Positions 43,019 to 55,911 of a DNA stretch of 64,000 nt are shown here, piece by piece. The notes under the pieces are model-generated. The model saw only the letters and a list, made by a program, of their open reading frames with translations, did no database searches and was not told the DNA's origin. Position 1 is the stretch's first letter, and the number at the start of each line of letters is the position of its first letter. The stretch is from Metallococcus carri (GTDB lineage: Bacteria; Actinomycetota; Actinomycetes; Actinomycetales; Dermatophilaceae): positions 124,001-188,000 of the forward strand of contig NZ_JAAOIV010000002.1 in assembly GCF_011440275.1 (NCBI RefSeq), written 5' to 3'. Position numbers and translations under genes: made by a program.

Positions 43019-44740
43019 TCAGAGGTACTGACCGGTGGTGGCGACCGGGTCGATGGTCTTGGCCGCGCCGTTGGTCTTGCCGTCGATGAGCGTGCGGATG
43101 TAGGTGATCCGCTCGCCCTTCTTGCCCGAGATGCGCGCCCAGTCGTCCGGGTTGGTCGTGTTGGGCAGGTCCTCGTTCTCCTTGAACTCATCCACGCACG
43201 ACTGCAGCAGGTGCTCGATCCGGATGCCGCTCGCACCATCGGTGAGTTGGTCCTTGATCGCCATCTTCTTCGCCCGGCCGACGATGTTCTCGATCATCGC
43301 GCCGGAGTTGAAGTCCTTGAAGTAGAGGACCTCCTTGTCACCACTGGCGTAGGTGACCTCCAGGAAGCGGTTCTCGTCGATCTCGGCATACATCCGCTCG
43401 ACCGTGCGCTGGATCATCCCTTCGACCGTCGCCTGCGCCGACCCGTTGTGCTCGGCGAGATCGTCGGCGTGCAGGGGCAGGTCCGGAGTGAGGTACTTGC
43501 CGAAGATCTCGTGAGCGCTCTGGGCGTCCGGGCGCTCGATCTTGATCTTCACGTCCAGCCGGCCCGGGCGCAGGATCGCCGGGTCGATCATGTCCTCACG
43601 GTTGGAGGCACCGATGACGATGACGTTCTCCAGCCGCTCGACACCGTCGATCTCGGCGAGCAACTGAGGCACGACGGTGGTCTCGACGTCGGAGGAGACA
43701 CCCGACCCGCGGGTGCGGAAGAGCGACTCCATCTCGTCGAAGAAGACGACCACGGGTGCGCCCTCGTTGGAGGCCTCGCGGGCGCGCTGGAAGATCAGCC
43801 GGATGTGCCGCTCGGTCTCACCGACATATTTGTTGAGCAGCTCCGGACCCTTGATGTTGAGGAAGTAGCTGCGGGTGTCCGGACGGCCGGTCTTCTCGGC
43901 GACCTTGCGCGCGAGGGAAGCGGCGACGGCCTTGGCGATCATCGTCTTGCCACAGCCGGGAGGCCCGTAGAGCAGCACACCCTTGGGCGGGCGGAGCGCG
44001 TGCTGGCGGAACAGGTCGGCGTGCAGATAGGGCATCTCGACCGCGTCCCGGATCTGCTCGATCTGCCGGGCCAGGCCACCGATGTCCTCGTAGTGGATGT
44101 CGGGCACTTCCTCCAGCACCAGGTCGGCGACCTCGGCCTTGGGGATCCGCTCGAAGACGAAGTTGCTGCGCGGGTCGAGCAATAGCGAGTCACCGACCCG
44201 CAGCTTCTCCGACGCGAGGGCGCCGGCGATCCGGCATACCCGCTCCTCGTCGGCGTGCGCGACGACCAGCACCCGGTCCTTGCCGAGCAACTCCTTGATC
44301 TGGACGAGCTCGCCGACCACTTCGTAGCCGACCACCCGCACGACGTTGAGCGCCTCGTTGAGCACGACCTCGCGGCCGGGCTGCAGCTGGTCCGGCTCGA
44401 CCGTCGGGCTCACCGCGACGCGCATCTTGCGCCCGGAGGTGAGCACGTCCGCAGTCCCCTCCTCGGGCACCCCGAGGACCACGCCGTATGACGCCGGCGG
44501 CTGGGCCAGCCGGTCGACCTCCTCGCGCAATTTGACGATCTGCTCACGCGCGTCCTTGAGGGTGCGCACCAGCCGGTCGTTCTGGGTCGACAAGGTGGCC
44601 GCGGACGACTGCGCCTGACGCAGCTGCTGCTCGAGCTCGCGGCGGTGCGACGGGTTGGCGGTGAGCCGGGCTCGCAGCGCCTCGACCTCGCGCTGCAGGC
44701 TCGCCACTTCGTCGTAGGACGCGGACTGCTCGTCGCTCAT
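43019..44740 (-). CDS. arc: Proteasome-associated AAA+ ATPase ARC/Mpa
   Basis: A 573-residue unfoldase. Residues about 1-80 are coiled coil, which captures Pup; an OB-fold double domain follows (about 95-240); then the AAA+ module with GPPGCGKT Walker [11 protein letters not shown] Walker B and RPGRLDVKI. The protein ends GQYL, the C-terminal motif that docks into the proteasome alpha ring. ATG 44740. It recognises pupylated substrates and threads them into PrcAB. It is separated from dop by a plus-strand operon. Confidence 0.96.
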   Translation of the reverse strand: MSDEQSASYDEVASLQREVEALRARLTANPSHRRELEQQLRQAQSSAATLSTQNDRLVRTLKDAREQIVKLREEVDRLAQPPASYGVVLGVPEEGTADVLTSGRKMRVAVSPTVEPDQLQPGREVVLNEALNVVRVVGYEVVGELVQIKELLGKDRVLVVAHADEERVCRIAGALASEKLRVGDSLLLDPRSNFVFERIPKAEVADLVLEEVPDIHYEDIGGLARQIEQIRDAVEMPYLHADLFRQHALRPPKGVLLYGPPGCGKTMIAKAVAASLARKVAEKTGRPDTRSYFLNIKGPELLNKYVGETERHIRLIFQRAREASNEGAPVVVFFDEMESLFRTRGSGVSSDVETTVVPQLLAEIDGVERLENVIVIGASNREDMIDPAILRPGRLDVKIKIERPDAQSAHEIFGKYLTPDLPLHADDLAEHNGSAQATVEGMIQRTVERMYAEIDENRFLEVTYASGDKEVLYFKDFNSGAMIENIVGRAKKMAIKDQLTDGASGIRIEHLLQSCVDEFKENEDLPNTTNPDDWARISGKKGERITYIRTLIDGKTNGAAKTIDPVATTGQYL

Positions 44741-44797
44741 TCGATTGCGCCTTTCGCAAGGAGATTGGCTCCGAACTACGACAGTAACCCGCGAACT

Positions 44798-45853
44798 TCA
44801 GTCCGTGGCAGAGGGCTCGCCAGATGAAACCGAAGGTTCGCCCGCACGGGTGGACTCGGCGGCGCTGGCGGGCTGGTCGGCTCGGGCGAACTCGCGGCGC
44901 AGCTTGCGAATCTTCTTGTCCGACACCGGCCGTTCGCCGATGTCCTCGGCCGACCAAGCCGTCTCGTCCTCGCCATAGGAGCCCTTCGCCGGACGGCGCT
45001 TGCGCAGCGGTGGGGTGACGCCCGGGGCCAGCCGGCGGGTGGCGATGAGGAAGCCGGTGTGGCCATGCATCCGGTGCTGCGGGCGCACCGCGAGACCCTC
45101 CAGATGCCAGCCGCGCACGATCGACTCCCAGGCCTGCGGCTCGGTGTAACCACCGTGGTCGCGGGCTGCCTCGGCCACCCGGGACAGCTGGGTGGCGGTC
45201 GCGACATACGCGATCAGCACACCGCCCGGCGCGAGCGCGTCGGCCACCACGTCGAGGCACTCCCAGGGGGCGAGCATGTCGAGCACGACGCGGTCCACGG
45301 TGCCCGGCTCGACGGTCTGCGGCAGCTGCTCGACCAGATCGCCGATGGTGACCGTCCAGGCCGGGTGGTCGGCGCCGAAGAAGGCCCGCACATTGCCCCG
45401 GGCGATGTCGGCGAAATCCTCGCGACGCTCGAAGGACAGCAACCGTCCCTGGTCCCCGACGGCGCGCAGCAGGGACATCGACAAAGCTCCGGAACCCACG
45501 CCGGCCTCGACCACCGTCGCGCCGGGGAAGACGTCGGCCATCGTCACGATCTGGCCGGCGTCCTTGGGGTAGACGACCGCGGCGCCGCGCGGCATCGACA
45601 TGACGTAATCGGACAGCAACGGCCGCAGCGCCAGGTATTCGGTGCCCGCGGTGTTGGTGATCGTCGTCCCGTCGGGCGCACCGATCAGGTCGTCGTGCTT
45701 GAGGTGGCCGCGGTGGGTGTGGAACTGCTTGCCCGCGCCGAGGGTGATGGTGTGCATCCGGCCCTTGGGATCGGTGAGTTGCACGCGCTCACCCTCGCGG
45801 AACGGGCCGCGCCGGGTGTCGGCACCCAGCGGCGCGTGGGGGTCGTCGGTCAT
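44798..45853 (-). CDS. trmI: tRNA (adenine-N1-)-methyltransferase TrmI
   Basis: A 351-residue SAM-dependent enzyme that methylates A58 in the T-loop of tRNA. The SAM motif VVEAGVGSGALS is near residues 115-126 and VVLDMLAPWECL near 185 is the family catalytic block. The C-terminus has a Lys/Arg-rich region and a Ser/Ala/Glu tail probably disordered. ATG 45853. It corresponds to Rv2118c in the syntenic block. The site-2 protease gene is 11 bp upstream in the same direction. Confidence 0.93.
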   Translation of the reverse strand: MTDDPHAPLGADTRRGPFREGERVQLTDPKGRMHTITLGAGKQFHTHRGHLKHDDLIGAPDGTTITNTAGTEYLALRPLLSDYVMSMPRGAAVVYPKDAGQIVTMADVFPGATVVEAGVGSGALSMSLLRAVGDQGRLLSFERREDFADIARGNVRAFFGADHPAWTVTIGDLVEQLPQTVEPGTVDRVVLDMLAPWECLDVVADALAPGGVLIAYVATATQLSRVAEAARDHGGYTEPQAWESIVRGWHLEGLAVRPQHRMHGHTGFLIATRRLAPGVTPPLRKRRPAKGSYGEDETAWSAEDIGERPVSDKKIRKLRREFARADQPASAAESTRAGEPSVSSGEPSATD

Positions 45854-45864
45854 GAGCGGTGAGT

Positions 45865-46998
45865 TTAGGACTGGCCGAAGGCGTGCTGCAGGGCGCGGTA
45901 GACCTCGTCGCGCCGGGCCACGCCGACCGGCTGGCCGTTCACCGGATCGACGACGAGCAGGTATGCCGTCGCGCCCTCCGTGCGCTGGAGGGCTTCGACG
46001 AGCGGGGTGACATCCTGCGGGTCCTTCGCTGCGCGGCAGACCCACTCCGGCGGCTGCACCTGCACCAGGGCCTCGGCCGGTGTGGTGGCGCGCGCCTCGA
46101 AAGGCACCTGCATGCCGCTGCCGGCCGGGATGAGGCCGACCGGCCGGCCGTCGGCGTCGATCAGGGCGGTGTCGACCGCGGGCAACCGGTCCACCGGCGT
46201 GCCCACCCCCACCGCGGCAACAGGGCGCAGCAGCTGGCGCAGCGAGACCGTGCCCACAACACCCATCGCGCGTCCGCGGGCGATCGCCGAACCGGCGCCG
46301 AGCCAGAGGAAGCCGGCGATGAAGACGACCCAGATCGCGGTGCCGGCCGGCACCGGTGAACCGTGCAGGAAGGGCACCACCAGCAGGCCGATGACGACGA
46401 CCGCGGTGACGATGCGACCGCACCAGCCGGCGACGATCAGCCCCTTGGACCGCGACCCGGTCACCTTCCACACCAGCGCGTCGACGAGGAAGCCGCCGTC
46501 GAGCGGCAACCCGGGCAGCAGGTTGAACGCAGCGACAAAGGCGTTGGCGATGGTGAGCGCGCCGAGCAGCAGCTCCGGCACACCCGTCGCATAGGGCAGC
46601 GCCAGGTAGCCCGCGACCGCGAGCAGCGCATTGCTCACCGGCCCGACCACGGCGACGAGCGCGCTGTTGCCCGGGCTGGACTCGGCGTTGTCGTAGGCGG
46701 TGTGCCCGCCCCACAGGTCGGCGACGATGCGTTGCACCTGATAGCCCCTGGCTTGCGCCACCAACGCGTGCGCACCCTCGTGCACGAGCACGGACAACAG
46801 CAGCAGACCGGCATACGCCACGGCGACGAGATAGGCGGCCGAGCCGAGTTCGGGCAGCATCTCGCGGACCGTCGGGCCGAACGAGAACACGATGACCGCG
46901 GTGATGATCAGCCAGGACCAGCCGATGAACACCGGAATGCCGCGCAGCGAGAACAGCCGCAGGCCTGGACCGGACGTCGGTGGGGTGGCGCGCGGCAT
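45865..46998 (-). CDS. Site-2 protease (M50), Rip3-like, with CBS region
   Basis: A 377-residue intramembrane metalloprotease. Zinc ligands are His residues in VHEGAHAL and Asp in NLLPGLPLDGG, the two signature motifs of M50; five to six helices surround them. The C-terminal 130 residues resemble paired CBS modules, which bind nucleotides and probably regulate the enzyme. It cleaves membrane proteins such as anti-sigma factors; substrate unknown. ATG 46998. It diverges from the RecB-like nuclease by 44 bp. Confidence 0.88.
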   Translation of the reverse strand: MPRATPPTSGPGLRLFSLRGIPVFIGWSWLIITAVIVFSFGPTVREMLPELGSAAYLVAVAYAGLLLLSVLVHEGAHALVAQARGYQVQRIVADLWGGHTAYDNAESSPGNSALVAVVGPVSNALLAVAGYLALPYATGVPELLLGALTIANAFVAAFNLLPGLPLDGGFLVDALVWKVTGSRSKGLIVAGWCGRIVTAVVVIGLLVVPFLHGSPVPAGTAIWVVFIAGFLWLGAGSAIARGRAMGVVGTVSLRQLLRPVAAVGVGTPVDRLPAVDTALIDADGRPVGLIPAGSGMQVPFEARATTPAEALVQVQPPEWVCRAAKDPQDVTPLVEALQRTEGATAYLLVVDPVNGQPVGVARRDEVYRALQHAFGQS

Positions 46999-47042
46999 GC
47001 GCCACAGGGTATCTGTCGGTGGTCGCGCCTAAAGTCACCTGT

Positions 47043-47912
47043 ATGACGCAGCAGCCCGTGACCGACATCCCGCTGCGCGCGGCGCTGTCCCCGAGCCGCG
47101 CGTCCGACTTCATGCAGTGCCCGCTGCTCTACCGCTTCCGGGTGGTGGACCGGCTGCCCGAACCACGCAGCGCGGCGGCAGCTCGGGGGACGCTCGTGCA
47201 CGCCGTGCTGGAGCGGCTCTTCGACGTCGAGGCCTCCGAGCGCACCCTGGAGCACGCGCGCTCGCTCATCGAGCCGCAATGGGCGGCGTTGCTCGAGGCT
47301 GACCCGGAGCTGGCCGCGCTGGTCGAGGCCGAGGGTGTCGAGGGCTGGTTCGCTTCCGCGGGTGCTCTGGTCGAGCGCTGGTTCGCCCTGGAGGACCCGA
47401 CCCGGCTCGAGCCGGCCGAGCGGGAACTCTACGTCGAGGCCGAGGTCGACGGGCTCACGCTGAGGGGGTATGTCGACCGCCTGGACGTCGCGCCCACCGG
47501 CGAGATCCGGGTGGTGGACTACAAGACGGGTCGCTCGCCGTCGGAGCTGTTCGAGGCCAAGGCGCTGTTCCAGATGAAGTTCTACGCGTTGGTCCTGTGG
47601 CGCACCCGCGGGGTGATCCCCCGGATGCTGCAGCTGGTCTATCTCGGCAACGGCGAGATCGTGCGCTATGCCCCCGACGAGCACGACCTGCGCGCGACCG
47701 AACGCAAGATCAAGGCGCTCTGGGCTGCGATCGACCGGGCGGCGCAGGCCGGTGACTGGCGGCCGAGCCCGTCCCGGCTGTGTGATTGGTGCGCCCACCA
47801 AGCGTTGTGCCCGGCCTTCGGCGGCACTCCCCCGCCGCTGCCCGAGCACGCGCGCGAGCTGGCCGTCGACCCGGTCCGCAGCGGCGCCGAACCGGTCACC
47901 GACGCGGACTAG
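47043..47912 (+). CDS. RecB-family exonuclease (Cas4-like nuclease with Fe-S cluster)
   Basis: A 289-residue PD-(D/E)XK nuclease. The first Cys is in DFMQCPLLYRF (residues 23-33), the nuclease core motif is VVDYKTGRSP, and three Cys cluster at the end (LCDWCAHQALCPAF), together a probable 4Fe-4S site as in AddB-type nucleases. It corresponds to Rv2119. ATG 47043 is the first Met after the promoter gap. It converges on the HAD gene with a four-base overlap. No cas genes are nearby. Confidence 0.9.
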   Translation: MTQQPVTDIPLRAALSPSRASDFMQCPLLYRFRVVDRLPEPRSAAAARGTLVHAVLERLFDVEASERTLEHARSLIEPQWAALLEADPELAALVEAEGVEGWFASAGALVERWFALEDPTRLEPAERELYVEAEVDGLTLRGYVDRLDVAPTGEIRVVDYKTGRSPSELFEAKALFQMKFYALVLWRTRGVIPRMLQLVYLGNGEIVRYAPDEHDLRATERKIKALWAAIDRAAQAGDWRPSPSRLCDWCAHQALCPAFGGTPPPLPEHARELAVDPVRSGAEPVTDAD

Positions 47913-48616
47913 GCCGGCCGGGCGACCCGCCTGACCGGCTCGACGGCCGCGACCAGGTCGGCGAGGAGCAGCCCCGCCAGCGAGTCGGTCTGCACCGCGC
48001 CGTCCATCGGCGGCACCGTCACGATGTGCGGCACGACAACGGTCGGCACACCTGCGGCCACGGCCGAGGTCGAGCCGGGCACGCTGTCCTCCACCGCGAG
48101 GCAGTCCTGCGGCGCGGCGTCCACGGTGGCCGCGGCGGTGAGATAGGGCTCCGGGTGCGGCTTGCCCTGCGTGACCTGGTCGCCGGTGACGATGCTGGCG
48201 AAAGTCCCGGGCGGGCAGGCGTCGACGAGCACCTGCGCGAAACTCGCATAGGACATCGTCACCAAGACCTGCGGAATCCCTTGTGCCGCAATGTCTTCCA
48301 GCAACTCGCGCGCTCCCGGGCGCCACGGCACGTGCTCGCGCATCTGGGCGATGACGCCCTCCAGCAGCCGGTCGACGATCGCCTCCGGGGTGAGGGTGAC
48401 CGGGCTGTTGTCCCGGATCAGCTGCGCCGACACCAGGAGCGCGTTGCCGACGCACAGGTGCGCCAACTCCTCGGTCCAGACGCCGCCATACTCCTCGACG
48501 AGTTCGTGTTCGGCGGCGATCCAGTAGGGCTCGGTGTCGACCAGCGTGCCGTCCATGTCCCACAGCACCCCGGCGGGGTAGGTCGGATCAGCGGGCTCCG
48601 ACGACTTCGAGTCCAC
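47909..48616 (-). CDS. HAD-superfamily hydrolase (phosphatase)
   Basis: A 235-residue HAD hydrolase. Motif I is WDMDGTLVD (nucleophile Asp near 20), the Ser/Thr motif lies in VLVTMS, the Lys in GKPHPEPY and the Asp pair in VEDSVPGS complete the catalytic set. It belongs to the beta-phosphoglucomutase/phosphatase subgroup by cap position. GTG 48616. Substrate unknown. The 127-base gap upstream ends at the helicase stop and shows no clear promoter. Confidence 0.88.
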   Translation of the reverse strand: MDSKSSEPADPTYPAGVLWDMDGTLVDTEPYWIAAEHELVEEYGGVWTEELAHLCVGNALLVSAQLIRDNSPVTLTPEAIVDRLLEGVIAQMREHVPWRPGARELLEDIAAQGIPQVLVTMSYASFAQVLVDACPPGTFASIVTGDQVTQGKPHPEPYLTAAATVDAAPQDCLAVEDSVPGSTSAVAAGVPTVVVPHIVTVPPMDGAVQTDSLAGLLLADLVAAVEPVRRVARPA

Positions 48617-48743
48617 GTTGCTCTCCTAGGATTTGAAATACGCCAAGCAAGGCGGTCAAGCGGTGTGCTGCGTTCGGACCTTCGCGCGGGAGCGGGGCAT
48701 GGCGGACAGCTGCTCACAGGGTAGTGGGGTCATAATTGCGAGC

Positions 48744-51014
48744 CTATGCGGACGTGCCGCCTCGGGGAGCGTCCGCTCTTTCCTGTAACAACTGTGCTTT
48801 GGCTGCGGTGAACTCGTCGGCAGTTAAAAACCCACGCTGCCACATCCCGGCGAGGCGCTCCAGTTGGTCTACGATGCTTGAGTTTGGACTCGTGACGGAG
48901 GTGCTCTCTAGATCAGATCGCACCTGCAGGTAGGGCGCGGTAGTTCGCTCGCGAGTCACGCTGGAGGCTGTGACGGCGGCGACATCCAGGACGACCTGAG
49001 CATCAGAACGCAGCGTCCACGTTGCACACCTTCCGTGAATCACAAGCTTTTGCTCGCCAGCAACGACCGCAGGGTCCGCCTCAAGGTCGTCAGCCAACAG
49101 CGCACGTAGGGCCTCAAGAGTGGAGTCGTCGAACGCATCTCCTAGCCCGAACTGTTCAGCGCCGCGCATCACAGCTGCAGCTGCGAACGCGAGAGTGCGG
49201 GCGTCGATGAACCCGCGTACTAACGATGGATCTGCCGCGAAGAGCTCCGCGGGAGTGCGTGCCATCTTGAACTCCGTAGGCACGCGACGCATCCCACCCT
49301 TCGCAGCGACAGGCGTAGCCCGATCCTGGGAGCTTGCGAGTGCATGCTGTGCCGAGTCGGGCGGGAGTAGCTCGACGGCCGAGCGATCCGTCTCACCGAT
49401 GACATCGCCTGAATCGGCGAGTGGACCGAGTGGGGTGCTTCGGGGAACGATCCCGGAGGCGACGATCTGCCCCGCACGTACCGCGAAGGACGTCACCTTG
49501 TCGGCGCTCTCAACGATGAGGTCGAGACATCCTTCGTCGCCATTCGTCTCGGTCAGGTCTTCCGCGGTGTGGATCGCATAGATAACAAAAAATGTTGCTT
49601 TGCGCCTATCGGCCTTGAGGCGCAAAACTCGGCCCATGCGCTGGATCATCTGGCGCCTTGATTTTGAGCCGCCCATGACTATAGCGAGGTCTATTTCAGG
49701 TACATCGATTCCCTCGTCCAGAAGCGTGGGTGCTACAATCGCTTTCAGTCGGCCAACTTTCAGTGCGTGTAGACGCTCGCGGCGCTGGAATCGTGTGAGT
49801 TCGCTGTGCACCGCGGCCGCGCTCACGCCAGCCGAAACGAGCCTGTCCGATAAAGACTCCGCCATGTCGACGCGCCGAGTGAAGATAAGCGCACCCGCCG
49901 CCTGGGAGACCTGGGGCGCGAGATGAGCTATGACTTCGAGCTTGGCCTGCGCACAGGTCATGATGTCGATTCGATCCGAAAACGCTTTGAGGTAGCGCCG
50001 CGCGAGGTCGGTAATGGCCGGGTCGGTTACGTCCTTAGCGGCCTCCTGCACTTTGTATATAAAGGCCCCAAACGGCTCCTCTGGCAGCCCTGCGGCGGTC
50101 AGTTTCTGGCGGCTGTCGCGCAAAATTTCGTCGGCTCTGTCGTACGCTTCGCGCTCCTGATCTGTGAGTCGCACGCCCAGGAGGTTTACGTCATAGCGGG
50201 CAACAACGCCATCGGCGACTGCTCGCGGGAAGCCCAACCGATAAATCGGCGTTCCGCCGAAGTAGTTCTGAAGGAGGGTGATCCCGTCGTCGTTTCGCTC
50301 GAACGTCGCTGTCAGTCCGAGACGACGTCGGTACGATGTATGCAGAATGCGAGACCACTGTCCGGCGCCGTATCGGTGGCACTCATCAGCAACCAGCAGA
50401 ACCTTGCCGTCCGGCCGAGTTGGAGGCAATGAGTAGAGCGATTGGATTGTGCCGACGATGACACTGTGTTTGCCGAAGTCTGCCCTCTGGCCGTCCCCCA
50501 CAGTTCCAATCGAATCTAAGCCCGCCGTCTTGAGAGCCTTAACCCATTGTGCAATGAGATCTATCGTCGGGACGACGATCACCACGTTGTAGTCATCGCG
50601 GAGGGCTTCACGAGTCGCTTCTATGCCAACGCGGGACTTGCCGGTGCCTGTGACGGCCTCGATGACACCGTGACGTCCGTGAAGAGACCACGCGTTGAGA
50701 GCTTCACCCTGCCATTCGCGCAGCGGGTATCGCGCGGCGGTCGAAGGGTCTTTCCAGTCGGACGCGGGCTTGTCGGCCTCAAGCAACCAATCGCGGCCAA
50801 CCTTGCTGATCTGCAACTCGCCAGTAGCCCGACTTTCGAAGTGCTCACGGGGAAGGTCTGCGACTCGAAGCTTGTGGCCGATCGGGCATCTCGTTTCTCG
50901 GATAGCAGAGTCAATCCCACTGAGTGGAATGGGTCCAGTGACCTCCAGCTTGAGGAGAAGCTGTCGTAGCCGGTCTCTGCAAGCCGAGGATGGCGCTGGT
51001 TGCGTATAAGTCAC
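48744..51014 (-). CDS. SSL2/XPB-like DEAD/DEAH helicase with C-terminal SHOCT domain
   Basis: A 756-residue superfamily 2 helicase. Walker A is TGTGKS at 122-127, motif II DECH at 210-213, motif III LTATF near 234, and motif VI QRMGRVLRL follows in the second domain. About 100 residues precede the helicase core. The last 40 residues look like a SHOCT domain (LAGMWQRGFLTADEF), a short oligomerisation module not usual on helicases. The base composition is visibly lower in GC than its neighbours, with more TTA/ATA-like codons and no GTATGCC word. I choose GTG 51014 with GGAG upstream; GTG 51077 would add 21 residues. Possibly a transferred defence gene. Confidence 0.82.
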   Translation of the reverse strand: MTYTQPAPSSACRDRLRQLLLKLEVTGPIPLSGIDSAIRETRCPIGHKLRVADLPREHFESRATGELQISKVGRDWLLEADKPASDWKDPSTAARYPLREWQGEALNAWSLHGRHGVIEAVTGTGKSRVGIEATREALRDDYNVVIVVPTIDLIAQWVKALKTAGLDSIGTVGDGQRADFGKHSVIVGTIQSLYSLPPTRPDGKVLLVADECHRYGAGQWSRILHTSYRRRLGLTATFERNDDGITLLQNYFGGTPIYRLGFPRAVADGVVARYDVNLLGVRLTDQEREAYDRADEILRDSRQKLTAAGLPEEPFGAFIYKVQEAAKDVTDPAITDLARRYLKAFSDRIDIMTCAQAKLEVIAHLAPQVSQAAGALIFTRRVDMAESLSDRLVSAGVSAAAVHSELTRFQRRERLHALKVGRLKAIVAPTLLDEGIDVPEIDLAIVMGGSKSRRQMIQRMGRVLRLKADRRKATFFVIYAIHTAEDLTETNGDEGCLDLIVESADKVTSFAVRAGQIVASGIVPRSTPLGPLADSGDVIGETDRSAVELLPPDSAQHALASSQDRATPVAAKGGMRRVPTEFKMARTPAELFAADPSLVRGFIDARTLAFAAAAVMRGAEQFGLGDAFDDSTLEALRALLADDLEADPAVVAGEQKLVIHGRCATWTLRSDAQVVLDVAAVTASSVTRERTTAPYLQVRSDLESTSVTSPNSSIVDQLERLAGMWQRGFLTADEFTAAKAQLLQERADAPRGGTSA

Positions 51015-51138
51015 AGACCACGCTCCGATCACTGAACCTGTGCGAACTGTACCCAACACGAGCGGTGGATCCAGCACTGTTCGTCATCCGCGACTGCCAA
51101 AGTCTCATTGTGCCCGAGGAGGTCGTGCTCAGCTCGAA

Positions 51139-54912
<3,774 letters not shown>

Positions 54913-55052
54913 TGTCGTGTCCCTTCGTCGGAAAGCGTGCCCGAGTCTATCGGCGTGTCGCGCCGCGCCGGACGCACCGTGCCGCGGATGGACACGCGGT
55001 ATCTAGGCTGGGCGGAACATCCGTTCGGTCGCCGGCGAGCAGGAGCAACAAC

Positions 55053-55901
55053 GTGATCGACTTCGAGGATCTTCCGCTGCTGCGGGATCCGATCATGATC
55101 GCTGCCTTCGAGGGGTGGAATGACGCCGGTGAGACCGCGTCGGCGACCCTGGCACATCTGATCACCGCGTGGAACGCACGCCTGCTGTGCGCTCTCGACC
55201 CCGAGCTCTACTACGACTTCCAGGTGAACCGGCCGCGGGTCACCGGAGAGCCCGGCGAACGCGGCATCTCCTGGCCCACGACCAAGGTCTTCCTCGCCCA
55301 GGACACCCCGCTCGATCGCGACGTGCTGCTGGTGCAGGGCATCGAGCCGTCGATGCGGTGGTTGTCGTTCACCCGCGAGCTGGTCGAGCTCGCTGCTGAG
55401 GCCGACGTGGGCATGGTGATCACCCTGGGCGGTCTGCTCGCCGACGTCCCGCACACCCGGCCGATCCCGATCACCGTCACCTCCGAGCACGAGGACACCC
55501 GCGAGCGGTATGACGTGGAGCCCAGCCGCTATGAGGGACCGACCGGCATCGTCGGCGTGCTCAGCGACGCCGCCCACCAGGCCGGCCTGCCCACCCTGTC
55601 GGCATGGGCGGCGGTGCCCCACTACGCCGGTGGCAGCCCGTCACCGAAGGCCACCCTCGCCCTGCTCAACCGGCTGGAAGAACTGCTGGACACCCTGATC
55701 GAGGCCGACGACCTGCCCGAGTTGGCCCGCGCCTGGGAGCACGGTGTCGACGAGCTGGCGGCCAGCGACGACGAGGTCGCCGACTATGTGCACACGCTCG
55801 AGCAGGCGCAGGACACCACCGAGCTGCCGGAGGCCTCGGGCGATGCGATCGCCCGGGAGTTCGAGCGCTATCTGCGCCGCCGCGACCAGGACGACGAGTA
55901 G
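55053..55901 (+). CDS. PAC2 family protein (proteasome assembly chaperone-like)
   Basis: A 282-residue member of the PAC2 family, related to eukaryotic proteasome assembly chaperones, found here as in M. tuberculosis Rv2125 near the proteasome region. PIMIAAFEGWNDAGETAS starts the domain and VITLGGLLADVPHTRP is the central conserved stretch. The C-terminal helix is acidic. GTG 55053 follows AGGAG. It diverges from metH and converges on mshC with a ten-base gap. A role in assembling the PrcAB core is attractive but not shown. Confidence 0.9.
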   Translation: MIDFEDLPLLRDPIMIAAFEGWNDAGETASATLAHLITAWNARLLCALDPELYYDFQVNRPRVTGEPGERGISWPTTKVFLAQDTPLDRDVLLVQGIEPSMRWLSFTRELVELAAEADVGMVITLGGLLADVPHTRPIPITVTSEHEDTRERYDVEPSRYEGPTGIVGVLSDAAHQAGLPTLSAWAAVPHYAGGSPSPKATLALLNRLEELLDTLIEADDLPELARAWEHGVDELAASDDEVADYVHTLEQAQDTTELPEASGDAIAREFERYLRRRDQDDE

Positions 55902-55911
55902 CGCGGCTAGC

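Noticed and set aside
48617-51138. Prophage or integrative element around the helicase
   Set aside because: No integrase, transposase, att-like direct repeats or phage genes are visible; only a single gene appears foreign.
54913-55052. Cobalamin riboswitch ahead of metH
   Set aside because: No B12-box sequence or long structured leader can be seen in this 140-bp gap.
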